Source: Sipunculus nudus (lineage: Eukaryota > Annelida > Sipuncula > Golfingiida > Sipunculidae). Taken from it: a stretch of DNA of 64,000 nucleotides. Below the pieces are notes generated by a model that saw only the letters and a program-made list of their open reading frames with translations, made no database searches and was not told where the DNA came from. Position numbers and translations under genes: made by a program. The stretch covers positions 89,446,642-89,510,641 of the forward strand of contig CM049306.1 in NCBI GenBank assembly GCA_026874595.1, given 5' to 3'. Positions 22,612-35,187 of the stretch are shown piece by piece. Each line of letters begins with the position of its first letter. The first letter of the stretch is position 1.

Positions 22612-23249
22612 CGCTGGTGAATGTGTTTAGAGCATTATCAGGTGTGCTGGATGACAGACTGGTGAATGTGCTTAGTGCATTTTCAGGTGTGCTGGATGAC
22701 AGACTGGTGAATGTCTCTAGGGTATTTTCAGGTGTACTGGATGACAGACTAGTGAATGTTTTTAGGGTATTTTTAGGTGTTGGATGACAGACTGGTGAAT
22801 GTTGTTACAGATGTCTCTTTTATTGTATGTGTATGTGCAGCGCTAGCATAGGCCGTTGCCATGACGGCATAGCCCGGCCGACGCGTGGTTTCTGACGTAC
22901 CTGTTTACAGCGGTCATGCTAGTCTGGGGTTTTCTCGTCCTGGATAACAGACTGGTGAATGTGTTTAGGGCATTTTGAGGTATGCTAAATGACAGACTGG
23001 TTAATGTCTTTAGGGCATTTTGAGGTGTGCTGGATGACAGACTAATGAATGTCTTTAGGGCATTTTCAGGTGTGCTGGATGACAGATGGCGAATGTCTTT
23101 AGGCCAATTTCAGGTGTGCTGGATGACAGACTGGTGAATGGGTTTAGGGCATTTTCAGGTGTGCTGAATGACAGACTGGTTAATGTCTTTAGGGCATTTT
23201 GAGGTGTGCTGGATGACAGACTGATTAATGTCTTTAGGGCATTTTGAGC
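22612..23249 (+). repeat. 45 bp minisatellite, array B
   Basis: Two blocks (22,612-22,803 and 22,938-23,249) of the same unit as array A, split by 134 bp of unrelated, CpG-rich sequence. About 11 units with scattered substitutions (for example 'ctgattaatg' for 'ctggtgaatg'). Confidence 0.88.
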
Positions 23250-24205
23250 AATTACCCCACCCCCTATAGTCTTGACGCCCTTCTAATTATGTATTGTTAT
23301 AATATCATAAAGAGACAGAAACTGGAATTGAGCACACGCAAGCAAAACTTTATAAACTTTTTAAAAATATTTTAAAAGACCCTTGTCTATTTATAATATG
23401 AGAAAAAAAAATGTAAACATTCAAAAGTATTAAACAACATTGAAACATTAAAATATTAATGAAGACAAACCACACCCCATTATAATCGATGCTATTCTCG
23501 ATTTTACTCACACTTGTTTATCTTGAATACCAGAGGTTTGAATATTTTGTGATGATTACATTTTTTGAAAGTTAAATTGTCAGTTGCATACTCTGACGCA
23601 TCGTCACGTGAATACACTCATAGAGTATGACTGAAAAGGGAAGATATTCTGCTCCGGTATAATTTGATACATAAAAGTGCAACATTGGGCAGTTATTAGG
23701 AAAAGTACGTAATTATTATGCAGCCGATGGATAGGATGTTCCAAAGAGAAAGAATAGGACCATTCATTATTTTGTATAATGTTACTAAATTTGATAATTA
23801 ACAAAGAAAACAACTGAAGAAAAACTTATTGATACATAGGAAGACTTAATGCATAATGAAATAAAACAATCATTCATTTTAAGTCTTTCATTCTTTATCA
23901 CTATTTTCAGTCAGACGTACTGATAAAACGTCTGTATCAAGGAAGACCCTAATATAATTGATACACGAACAAAGAAATGTGCCACATTAATAAAACTTTA
24001 CAAATCTCACTCTCTGAACACATCACGAAAATTGTAATGTAAAACGAATGTACAAAAATTGTTTTAACAGTAACATAACAAAGAGCAATTTGTTTGCCTA
24101 AACATTATATATGTGTCACAATAATGACATGGTCATTAATTCTAGGAATTTTGGTTATTTGAATACAATTTTACATGCTAATGGATTCAAGCCAGATAAC
24201 ATCAG

Positions 24206-24269
<64 letters not shown>

Positions 24270-24551
24270 TCAAGCAAGATAACAGCAGCAAATATATTGA
24301 TAGCTTCAGCTTTCCTTGGAAAATAGGGTCACACCCTGCAAATGTTGTAGTTTTTATGGCTTTATAAATATGCACCATCAAGATATATATAGCTAAAAAT
24401 ATTTCTTTGATGAAACACAAGCAGATATACCTGTCACTTTGAAGACGATCATGTCCTTAACAAATGTTGATATAGGATAATGTTACATTGTATAGTGATA
24501 ACTACTGAATATACAGAAAGAGTGAATATAGTCCCACACAAAGACAGGTGA
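23250..24551. other. No gene; AT-rich 3' flank of TLR
   Basis: AT-rich sequence downstream of the Toll-like receptor, with a (TA)n microsatellite at about 24,211-24,265. Open frames through the microsatellite encode only Tyr-Ile repeats. Confidence 0.6.
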
Positions 24552-26717
24552 TTATTTTAACGCTGCCCGTAAACGGGACCAAAATGTATTAAGATGATCG
24601 ACCAGTCCGTGTCCTGGCCAATCTATGTACGTGTGTGATCGTAGCAAGGTCACCAGGGTGCGCGGCATTTCCGACAGTGGGACGTCTTCCAGAAGGACAA
24701 GAATTATTCTGTCGATTCCTCGTTCTATCAGGTCCAGTCGAGCCATGTGCATCTCAAACTAACACCAGCTACTTCGGACAAAACTTCGGGATAAGATAAA
24801 CACAGTCCTGCGGCTGTTTGAGATGCTGTTCAGGATGTTGTCTTCCATAGGGACGCCGCGGATGAAGCCTCTCTGGTGAAGGCACAGACGCAGAGGTTCC
24901 TCTCCACCTTCCAAATTAGGGACCAGTTGGTCGTACACCCAGGGACTATCATGGTCACAGTGCGAGAAAAAAACATCATATTTAAAGTCAATCAGCTCTT
25001 GTTCAAGCTCCCTGTACAAAGTCCTCCTCATCTTAATCTGGAGACAGGCATACTTTAAATCCCATCTGTGCCTGTAAGCCAGTGCTGACACAGTTAGTAG
25101 GACTGCAAATGTGATAAGCAATCCGAGGATTGCGTACAACCAATGCAGCTTAAGACAACGCTTTTCTAGAGTCGGCAAAATAATTGACTTGACTCTCGTG
25201 AATGCAACATGATCTTCGTTCAGTTGACAAAATACTCGATTAAGCGACATTTTTTTATTTCTCTGAATCCATCGTAAAAAAGACAGTGTGTTGCAGGTGC
25301 ATTCCATCGGGTTTACTTCTAGATTAAGTCTAAAACTTGTTATTTTTCGGCCAAAAGCTGTGCTGATGGAGTCCATGGCCCTTGATGAGAGTGCACGCAG
25401 TCTGTTATGAGACAAATCAAGATGTGTGAGATTATTTAGGTTGGCAATATCCAACGTGAACTCAGTTATCAGATTATTAGACAATATCAACCTGTCCAGC
25501 TTTTTGTTTGCGTCTGATCCAAATATATTTGGCGATAAAAAAATAATCCCGTTCTGGGTCAGTTCCAGATGTGTCAGGTTGGTCAAATATGGAAGCGGTC
25601 CTCCATTATAAGACAACAGCTTACCCAAACGGTTATTGTTCAAAATTAACTTGGATATTGCAGGTGCCAGGGTGCCACTGAAAAACGAAGCAGATATGTT
25701 CCTACAATTATTATTTGACAAATTAAATGTTTACTCAGCCATAGGTTGATCGGCATGGATCCTCCCCATCAGTTGCATGATGTTATTATTTGAAGCATCT
25801 ACGTAATTCATATGAAATGGTTGTTTTCCGCCTAATGTAATGTCTGACTTCATTTTATGAACGTTATACACGCTTCTTGCATACAGCCTTTTTAGGCTTG
25901 ATGGCAAATTCAAAATTATGTTATGACCAATATTTTTATTCGTCTCATGGTAGCCAATATTCTGCGTTTGATAGCTTATGTTTACCATTTGAATGGATGT
26001 CAGTTTATGCAGTCCAAGCAATAGATTGACATACAAGTTATTCTCACTGACATCATAAACCTCCAAGTTGGGAACACTTTGACTGATACCTATCGCAATA
26101 TTACTTATTCTGTTTCTGTTGATTTGTAGCATCCTCAAAGAATTCGATTTGATAGAGTTCCAGAAATCAACCGTTATTTCGACCTCGCAATACCTTGCCC
26201 AGTGTCCGACGATTTCGGTTAAAATCAACTCATTCAAATTACCCTTTGGAAGCACTTTCAGGGCAGAGTTAAGTTGAACAAACCGGTCTCGTGTCAGGTT
26301 TACATTGTAGGACAGATCCAGGAGTTTAAGTTTCTTTAACGGACTAAAGGTCCCTCAAGAGACATTCGTGAGGTTATTATTGTTCAGTATCAAAGTTTCT
26401 AGCCTTGCAAGGCCATTGAAAGACTGTTCGTACAAATGCAGTATAGAACATCTATCCAGCTGGAGTATATATAGATTTGTGCAGTTAATGAATGAATTAT
26501 TATTAATCTGTTTAAAGCTGTTACCTGAAAGATCGATGTTTACGACATTTTTGTTGCACAGATTTGTTGGCAGCTTACTCAGTGACTTCGAGGAACAGTT
26601 GACAATCACGGAGCTGTTTAATAATCTGTCGCAAATGCAAGGTCCACACGGGTACCAGGTTGATCCTTCTGCTCCGGTGCTAATCAATACAACCAGAATT
26701 ACAACAACTGCTCTCAT
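24552..26717 (-). pseudogene. Toll-like receptor with three in-frame stops
   Basis: Innate-immune receptor of the single-cysteine-cluster (vertebrate-like) TLR type, 721 codons in one uninterrupted exon. I chose the second Met (26,717) because a signal peptide MRAVVVILVVLIS follows. Then: LRRNT with CGPCICD (~22-30); leucine-rich repeats (~45-465); LRRCT NPMECTCNTLSFLRW (~470-500); membrane helix (~525-548); TIR from YDVFFSHCDHDSPWV (~580) to box-3 FW near the end. In-frame stops are TGA at codon 121 (26,355-26,357), TAA at 329 (25,731-25,733) and TAG at 653 (24,759-24,761). There is no frameshift. The BB loop reads RGFIRG where RDxxPG is usual, so the key Asp and Pro are lost. Probably a young pseudogene; recoding or assembly error are less likely. 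Confidence 0.9.
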
Positions 26718-28479
26718 TTTGACTGGTTTCTCCTTTAAATGATGCACCTCATGCTGATTCAAAATAGACTAAAGCATCCCGTTCCCTACAAGGAAGCGCG
26801 CATTCAGATGTTCATGTCTTGACGGGATATCGAGCATCAACGCTTTTTTTGTGTATCTGAATAAACATAAGTATGTGTCTAAATATAAGCTACCTTTCCG
26901 CTGCATAAAGTGCATGGTTGGTTGCCTTTTAAGTGATTGACCTGAACAAACGGGACCTACTGCTGAGTTATGTTCAAGTACTTTGCAAAGGATGATTTTG
27001 CACCGTAATTCCACGCTCACTATAAACAAAGGCATATTTTCATATTTTCGGACACCCAGGACCCCCTATAAGTATATGTAATACCAAAACCATATGTGCT
27101 ATGACACACTGAAAAGTGTATTAAAATATATTTAAAATGCCAAACAGATATATGTGAATAATGGTAAGTAGGGCATAATAATTTTTTTTCAGATATTTAT
27201 ATTACATCAAAAAGGCACTGAAGATCCTCGCTGGCTGAAGCTAACAAAAATATTAAGAGTGACACACTGTCTTTCGTTCTCAGGTTTAAGTTAAACTGGC
27301 ATTCACAAAATTTTGACACGTAAACTCAGAGGCACCCACAATTCATTATTATTTTCACCTATCCATAGGTGGAGATATTAGCTTTGGCATAATTATTATT
27401 TTGTCGCTTTTATCTTCCGATTTCATACTCACTCAGGATATACCCTACTATGGTCCAAATAATTTAACCATGTTTAAGTGACCTTGACCTATTTTTCAAA
27501 GTCACGGGGGTAAAAAAGTAAGATTTTCAATATCGATTTTCTTCTTATGTATGAGGGTAACGGGCAAATGGAAGAAAAATACCAAAAATATTTGATTACC
27601 AACTTTATGGGGGTTCCGCATCAAATTCACTTATGCGGAAACATAGGAAACAGGTGACTTGGCGCTTCCGGGAAAACCATATTGCCTAACATTCTGGAAA
27701 GTTGAAACTTTTACAGACATGGACCATTTATAACGTAGGAGTGCAGTGGCAACTTTGGAAGAGATATCTTTAATAATTATTAAAAAAATATCCAAAATTA
27801 CGAACATTTGACTTGAGCTTTTTCAGGTCCTCTGTGAAAACTCAAATAGGAACCACCAAATTTTGTCTTACAGGACTACATAGTTCCTTTCATACTGTCA
27901 CAGGAGGATACTGTGTGGGGTGTGGGTGTTGACGGGGGGGGGGGGGGGATAGGTGGAGATCCATAACAGTTCGAAGGAGTCTACTTTTTTACGAAGTGGT
28001 AAAATCCAGCTCCGGGTAGGTCCTTAGTGGGTCGCCCTTGATTAGGTGATCTTGTAATATACTAGTATCCCTTGGCCCCTGACTATGAGCCGACTTTGCG
28101 GACAACGCCACTCATGGTAAAAATTGTTAAAAGACATACTAAGAAAGCTAACCATTGGTCTGGATTATCATTTATGTCAATTGACAATAGTGTACAATAT
28201 TTGCATCCTCCTAGAGGCTCCCCTTTCGGCCCTCGTTGATGGATATAAAGGCACTCTGATCCCAGTACCATGGCCCCTGAGGGCTAGAGGTTAGAAGGCT
28301 ACCTACGCCCCCCCCCCCCCCCCCCCCAACCCCCACCCTATCCTAGGATCCATGGACAGAGCCACAGTTAACCAACGTGGCGAAGCCCCAAGAAGCATCG
28401 ATTTGAAAATATTGATATTTTGGCACAAATTAACTGTGCTTTCTATGTATTACATTTTTTTAAATAATTAACTAAACAG
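26718..28479. other. TLR upstream flank; no gene seen
   Basis: Sequence 5' of the receptor. The 88-codon frame at 26,769-27,035 has no domain. G15 lies at 27,934-27,948 and C20 at 28,308-28,327 just beyond a short frame at 28,083-28,271. No promoter motif can be called with confidence. Confidence 0.45.
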
Positions 28480-28820
28480 TTGTTTTCTCTTCAATCTACA
28501 TGAATCCTCTGGATCATTATGGATGTCAGGGAAAACCATCGTTCCTCGTTTTCTGAATGCACACTCCTTTACAACTTTATATCCATTGTTACATCCCTTT
28601 GTATGTTCATAAAGGCCAGAGTTTTCAACCTCGTTTGACCCATAGTTGACCTGAGATAGATTTTTAAAAGTCTCATCAAACTAATGCTTCTCTCGCACTC
28701 GCAACTGGTGACTGGAAGTGTTGCGGATATTTTCAACAGCGTATGATGGAATTTTTTCATTACAAAAGTTTGACGACTCCACAATAGACTGAGCTGATGT
28801 GTTGTACACACTAGGGGCAC
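28480..28820 (-). pseudogene. hAT transposase C-terminal remnant
   Basis: A minus-strand frame ends in the hAT dimerisation motif: ATLPVTSCECERSISLMRLL followed by KIYLRSTMGQTRLKTLAFMN. This is the conserved C-terminus of hAT transposases and related zinc-finger MYM-type proteins. Beyond the stop at 28,569 another frame continues with KVVKECAFRKRG, as in the family, so a frameshift separates them. Only about 90 residues remain, and the rest of the transposase is absent. It is a dead fragment. Confidence 0.8.
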
Positions 28821-30280
28821 CGGCTGGAGCAGAATCTACCGGTGGGGGTTTTAGTTTTTACTTAAATGAAAAAGAAAAAATAGATGGGAATATATGATAT
28901 TTGAGGTGAAAGTGACCAAAATTGATTTGAAATTTTGACCAGGATTGGTTTGAATTCTTGACATAAAAAAAATAATTGTGGCAAACTCCGGGGGGGGGGG
29001 GGGGGGGCCGACCCCCTTTGCCCTTGGGATCGGGACTACATTTAGCGGGAACTTAAACAACCTCCCTTGGTCGCTTCGCCTGAGACGAACACAGCATAGC
29101 CATCAATATGGTTTCTTCCAAACTTTTCGTACCTAGTTTATTAAACCTGCGCCATGGGAAGAGCCACATTATGTGTACCATGTATTTTTTGTATAAAACC
29201 ATTTCATCAAACTGGCTTCCTTGACAACTCTTGGAATATTCAACTCTTGCGTCAGAGTCTTCTCAGATTCTCAAAGATTTGCCTCGCACTTCCCTTCGGG
29301 TTTTACAATATGAATTTCCGATATATACAACAGTTGATGGTTACTCCCAATACGGACCCGGAAGTTTGACGCTTTATACTATTGGGTAATTTTTCATATC
29401 ACTCAAATATGTGATGTTTAATGCGATGAAATGGATTGACTCTGCATCGCCCCTGTTTCGTGTATTAATAATCTACAGAACTGACTAGTTGCCTCCGCCA
29501 GACGGGTCTGTCTTCACCCCCTTTCGTGGTTGTGTTTGTGTATGTGTTTATTCGTAATATAACTCACGGGATTTCATTAGTGAACGGAATCACACGGAAT
29601 TCTCAGGGCATTACGAAAGAAAAAAAATAGTCCAAGGAAGAATCGATTGAATTTTAGTGTTGATCCAGAAGATAATAGGGATTCATCATTAAAGTAAAAC
29701 AAAATATTCACAAGGGCGCACTCACCTTTGAACGAATGCACCTGGCATATGGGCCGAATAGGTGAATGCAAACATAAGGTGGAGGATTGCCTTCCTTAGA
29801 ATGCAGATTTCTAGTATGATTAATTAATCCGCAAGGTTTCTGATCACAAATAAGGTGTTATAGTAGAACAAAAACTGATGACATTAATCTAAATACGCGT
29901 GTACAGGAGTTTATGCCCGCAGAATAGGATGCCGTCGGTGGGATAATTACCACGATGTATTCAGGACTAGAACTTGTCGTGATCATGAGGTGTCATTTTA
30001 TTACACACATAACATTCACACTACGTCATGGATGAGGAAGCCAGTGATATATCTGCCAACACACTCACATTGAAATGGCATAAATTATGAATTACACAAT
30101 GGTTCACATAATACAGGCAAAGGTATCAGTGTCATGCAAACTGGGTGTTAGCTGCAATCTTACCAGACAACTAACAAATTATAATCTGTAATTATGGACC
30201 CGCCCTCTTGAACGATTACATGAGTTAAACTTAAATTATTTTACATGGATTGTACAACTAGTTATAATAACTAGGAAGTG
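28821..30280. other. No gene seen; G18 tract
   Basis: G18 at 28,990-29,007. Short frames lack domains. Otherwise featureless AT-rich DNA. Confidence 0.5.
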
Positions 30281-31085
30281 ACTGAACAGCCGGCAGGAAA
30301 AATATACCTTTCCGTCATTCTAGCCCACAGGCTAAACTGCCGGCAAATGAATTCATGCTATATTTCAGAGTTTTAGTGTGATACTCAATAATTTCCATTA
30401 TTATTTTGACAATGAGCTGACAATAGAGTGCTGACTTACCAAAATAGATATTTTGCTGGTCCATAAGTAAAAATTACCAGTTAGTGTAGATATTTCTTGC
30501 ATTATCTTGCAACAAAATAGGCCCAACAGCTTAAATTGGGTGTCGTACAAGATTGTTTGATTACCTTTCATCCAAATAATGAGCTGACCATTTATCTGAC
30601 ATATCCTGAGTTGTTTGTTTTTTAAACACTAATTATTTGTTGATCATAAGCACACTTTTGTATAAACAGTCGTTATGCTTCACGCTTGATTAATTTTAAT
30701 CAAGAATCTGCATATCCCTTGATAGGACATCTCATGAGTTGTTTGTGCTGTCATACATTACCCATTGTCTGCTCGTAAGCATATATAAGCAGCTGATATG
30801 TCGGTCTGCTTCGGTTCAATTCTTATAAATTTATATAAAACTACCCTGTAAATATCACAAAATATGCACTTTTAACACCTACTCAATATACTTATTTTAT
30901 ATAGACCAGCAAAATATCTGAAATGGTAAATCAGCACTATATTGTCAACTCATTGTCAAAATAATAATGGAATGTATCACAGTGAAACCCTGAAATAGAG
31001 CATGCATTCATTTATCTGCAGTTTTGTCTGTGGGCTAGACTGTCAGTCGGCAAGGTAAATTTTCCCTGCTGGCTGTTTAGCCTGT
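30281..31085. mobile_element. Foldback (long inverted repeat) element
   Basis: About 190 bp at the left (30,285-30,475) reappears inverted at 30,893-31,085, for example 'ttttgctggtccata' against 'tatagaccagcaaaa' and 'gacaatgagctgaca' against 'tgtcaactcattgtc'. Spacer about 420 bp, no coding capacity. The arms are roughly 80-85% alike by eye. It is a foldback or long-TIR MITE; no target duplication was identified. Confidence 0.7.
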
Positions 31086-31099
31086 GGACTAAACTGCCG

Positions 31100-31325
31100 G
31101 CTTTAGCTCATTCCTAATTACTAATAGGAGGCACTCTCGATGGCTCGGATGTTGCCGCTCGGAAGTCGGTAAGGGTGGAGGAAACCAGAGGACCCGGAGA
31201 AAACCAAATACCTTGGATGGAAAACTACAACTCACTCTCATAGCCACGCCGGGAATCGAACCCAGGTCGCCAGCGGAGAAGGCCGAACGTTTTACCACTC
31301 TGCTGTCCAGGTCCCTATTGTACAT
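31100..31325 (-). repeat. tRNA-derived SINE
   Basis: Minus-strand head with an A-box-like CAGCAGAGTGGTAAAACG and a perfect B box GGTTCGATTCC (31,252-31,262), spaced as in a tRNA. A body with TTTTCTCCGGGTCCTC and GGTTTCCTCCACC follows, a conserved SINE body widespread in invertebrates. RNA polymerase III would transcribe leftward. The open frame across it is not a gene. Confidence 0.75.
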
Positions 31326-32639
31326 TACATTATAAGACGTCTTATAATATTTTATTTAGTAATATCGTAGCCACATGGCCTAACTGGTCATTATTACTTT
31401 CACCGTGGCGCTACATTCGAACTGGTCATCAAAATGTAACCAAACTCCTAGAAAATAGTAACCAATTCACATATAAAGTTATTATTATTTAATATTAAAC
31501 GAGGAAGGAATAAATAACACGCTCACTTGAAAGTAGAACACAGAATATAAATGAGGGACATGTCCCCCAGTTCGAATGCCAGAGTGGCATCACCTGATAT
31601 GCGAACGCTTATATACCCGATTACAAGTAGCGCTGTAACAAATTAAAGAAATGACCAATAAAGAGGTCACAGTTCATATAAAACCGTTGGACCTTATGAA
31701 CTAATTAAATGAAAGGTAACCCTTAAGTTTAAAAGGACCAATGACCTGGGATATGTCAAGAGAGTGGGATCATTGGCGTTTATATTATCTTAAGTTAAAA
31801 TTCGAGAAATACTTAATGCCATGACCTTGGCCTTGTTTGATGACCTTGAACCTACTAGAAAAATTGCAATATAGATTTTAGTCTGATATTGTTATAAGCT
31901 TGTCATGATGTATATGGTCAGCTTTCTTCATGAAATCCCAACGGAATTACAGCTGACTCTGGATTAGATTTTCTGAAATATCGAAATCAACGACCTTGAC
32001 CTTGTTTGTTTACCTTAGATATAGAAAAGATATAGGAACATATAGTTTTAGATTGTTTTGGTTATAAGCTTTAAAGTAGTGTATGTTCCATCTAGACTGG
32101 CCCAGTCGATGCAAAGGTTAAGACTTAATCCCTCCAACAAACACAGCCATCAAACCTGGTCTTGCTGTGTCAAAAGGCTTAGAACAGGTACTGCCAGCTC
32201 GCGACAAATTATATACGGTGACTATAATTATGGCTCTCTGGCCGACTATTTCATCGACCGGTAAACTCAACACGTTTTGGGACGGTCAGCGCCACACATT
32301 AACACCTCGCTGAACTAAATCTTTTCCAGTGACATCAGCATTAATTGGCGGTCTTTCCCATAATTTTCACAAAACCGACATATGGTTCATTCAGTCATCG
32401 CTTTTTGCAGGCTACCATTTGACTACTATTCCCATAAATAGCATTACTATTATAAGGCACGCGCATATGTTAAGTGAGACTTTCAATAATACATCCCTCA
32501 ACCTCAGTGATAGCAGACCATTGCTGTTTAAACAAATGTAACAAAAGCCAGTGTAGCCGAGAGTGATCTCGAGGTGTTCTAGTGTGCTCGAGACGAACGC
32601 TGCCAAACTGTGCTTGTACCCGCTGGCTGAAACAAGCGC
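31326..32639. other. No gene; diverged ~170 bp tandem dimer
   Basis: Two copies of a ~170 bp unit at about 31,790-32,090 share 'gaccttg-ccttgtttg', 'agatttta-tctgat' and 'ttataagctt'. Nothing else can be supported. Confidence 0.5.
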
Positions 32640-32823
32640 TGTTGCAACCACTATTGTAATAACGTTCACTATTGTAATAATTATTACAACAGTGGTTGGT
32701 AAGGGCCAGTTTTTGCCAACCACTGTTGTAATAACGGTCACTATTGTTATAATTATTTCAATAGTGGTTGCAAATGCAACCACTATTGAAATAGAAATAG
32801 ATTTTTATTACAATAGTGGTTGA
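32640..32823. repeat. Three adjacent hairpins with the same arms
   Basis: Six arms of CAACCACTATTGTAATAA type alternate in orientation, giving three hairpins of about 50-60 bp side by side: 32,644-32,699, 32,718-32,769 and 32,778-32,821. Each has 16-18 bp arms with one or two mismatches. Valine/isoleucine/threonine-rich frames on both strands are by-products. Confidence 0.8.
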
Positions 32824-32989
32824 TGTTGCTGGCGGAAATTTTTCACAGATTCGTCGAGATTCTTCCAAACAAATAATATTCCCGAAAAAAAAACCCAACA
32901 AAATTCATACACATTATCCCCCTAAAAGCATCAGACTGTATTTTATATGTTATTACACTAAAATCCTTACGTGTGCAAGATATGAAAAT

Positions 32990-34247
32990 TAAATCAACAG
33001 TGCTTACAGGGAAAAAACATGCCATGGCCAAAGTTGGGCAAAATTTAAGGTACTGATTTTATATTTATGCTAATAACTTATAAAATTTGAAAAATTCAGA
33101 ACAAACTTGGGAATACAATTGAATCTTGATTAAATAATGTTATATCCCTGGCAAAAAATGTCTAGCTTCGGCAATTTTCATGTTAAGTGAGTAAATATAT
33201 TGGTTGATTTTTTACAAAGTGCATTATGTTTGGGCCTAGAACTTAAAACAATTACACAATACTGACACCATTTCTGGCATATTCATAGCGAATGTATAGA
33301 AAAATATGTATATTATATATTATCAAAGTCAGATCACTGGTTTTGATATTAATATCTCAAAGGAATGCAGTACTAGTGACCAAAATTTTAGTATGGTAGA
33401 GGATTTGGGGGACATCTAACTGTATGCAAAATTTAAGGAACTTAGAGCTGAAGCTGGGGAGCTGAGCTCAAGTAAACTGCAAAACACTAGCTCGATGTAA
33501 ACAATATGTGACATGGTGCTTGAAAACTTGAATAAAATTTACAGTTTTTGATCAACTGGTTTCAAATTTTTTTGTTTTAACAGTTGAAATGATAACAAAA
33601 ACATGCTTTGAAAATTAAATCCACAGCAGTTACAGGAACAAAACGTGCCATGGTCAAACTTGGGCAAAATTTAAGGTACCAATTTTATATTTTTGCCAAT
33701 ATTTAAAAAAATTTAACAGATTTTGATCTAATTTTTGGTATACAATTAAATTTTGATTATTTAAAGTAGTATCACTGAAAAAAAAATCCTACCCTTAACA
33801 CTTTTGGTCTTAAGTGACAAAATATCTTTCCTCATTTTTTTACCAAGTCCATTATGTTTGGGCCCATAACTTTTTTAAATTGAATAATGCTGACTTAATT
33901 TCTGGCATGTACATAGGAACCATATAGAGGAATATTTATGGTTAAAATGAAGAAAACCAGATGAGTGGTTTTGATATTAGGCAGTCCTGAAGTGTGAAAA
34001 TAGATTCCTAATAAAAAATTGAGGTTTTTTCTTAATATCTAGAAGGAACGAAGTCATATTGACCCAATTTTTGGCATGGTAGGAGATTTTGGGCATCTAA
34101 CTGTATGCCGAATTTCAGATTCGTAGGTCCAATGGTGTCGAAACGTGCCAGTCTTACGGACGGACATCCGGACAGACGGACGGACGGACGGACGACGGAC
34201 AATGGACCACGACTATAGCTCAGATGACTTATAGTCAGCTGAGCTAA
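32990..34247 (-). repeat. Hairpin-led interspersed repeat, copies 3-5 (tandem)
   Basis: Three successive minus-strand copies of the family, each with 'gccatggtcaaa-ttgggcaaaattt' and 'ttatgtttgggccca' blocks. The last carries the terminal hairpin (34,214-34,247), a (GTCC)n run and 'aagactggcacgttt'. The inner copies lack their hairpin, so the array is nested or truncated. Confidence 0.7.
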
Positions 34248-35155
34248 ATATATAAATGATATAAAATAATACAAATTTTATGTTTAACTTATATTTTAGA
34301 TAGATTTACCAACATTTTATCAAATTAATCCACCCTATGGTTGTTTCAGGGTAGGTGTATGAAGGTTTTGACCATGAACCATCCAGTGGGTACTGAGTTA
34401 GTGTGACAGACAAAATCCCATCCATACAAAAGCCCATCCCTGAACTTGCAGAATAGGACAAAAGCCCACCCTTGACTAAATATATACTTGTAAAAAATAT
34501 AATTTAATTATATATTTTAGTCATATGTCCTGGTCTGCACTCTTTGTGGTGGGCTTTTTGTCCATTCGGCTTTTATCCTACACCCAATTACAGTGCGGTC
34601 TGTTGTAACTTGTATGAGGTAATTAAGGCACTCTGGTGCGAATTACACTGGCTATAGACTCTTTCAGAGGGTAAAAAAGGGGCTGCTTACAGCTTAGATG
34701 ATAATGAGGCACAGGTGTAAAAAAAATGTATTGTGTAAGTGGCTAAACCCTGGAAATATTTAATTTTTTTCTCCCCTATTTATTTTGCTTTTTTATATCC
34801 ATGTTTTTCGCTCGGACTTTTAGTCATGCTGAGTTTTTTTAAAGGATAGGTCTATTGCCTGTTGGTGGCACTGTTTATTGAATGAGGATGAAGGTATTCA
34901 TATGATAAGAAACAAACTTTTCAGATAAGTGTGAAAACTACTACTCTGACCTTGATTGAGTTGAGGTCAAATCTGCTAAAAATATTTAAGTAGGATGATC
35001 GAACCTCATAACTTTGAATTGTGGCATGTTCTTCCTCAAATTTGATAAACAAATTGTTTTGACAAGTTTCTTGATTAAAATAAAAAAAAATGGCATTGAC
35101 TTTGATTTTCAAAACCTGATCAGGCAGAATATATATATATATATGTGTGTGTGTT

Positions 35156-35187
<32 letters not shown>

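Noticed and set aside
24111-24420. Frames of Tyr-Ile repeats
   Set aside because: Translation of a (TA)n microsatellite.
24552-26717. Stop-codon recoding in the Toll-like receptor
   Set aside because: All three stop types occur once each, which no single recoding mechanism explains; the BB loop is also altered. Pseudogene is simpler.
31089-31325. 78-codon minus-strand frame as a gene
   Set aside because: It is the translation of a tRNA-derived SINE.
32412-32823. Hydrophobic Ile/Val/Thr-rich frames as membrane peptides
   Set aside because: They arise from the alternating hairpin arms, which read as hydrophobic codons on both strands.
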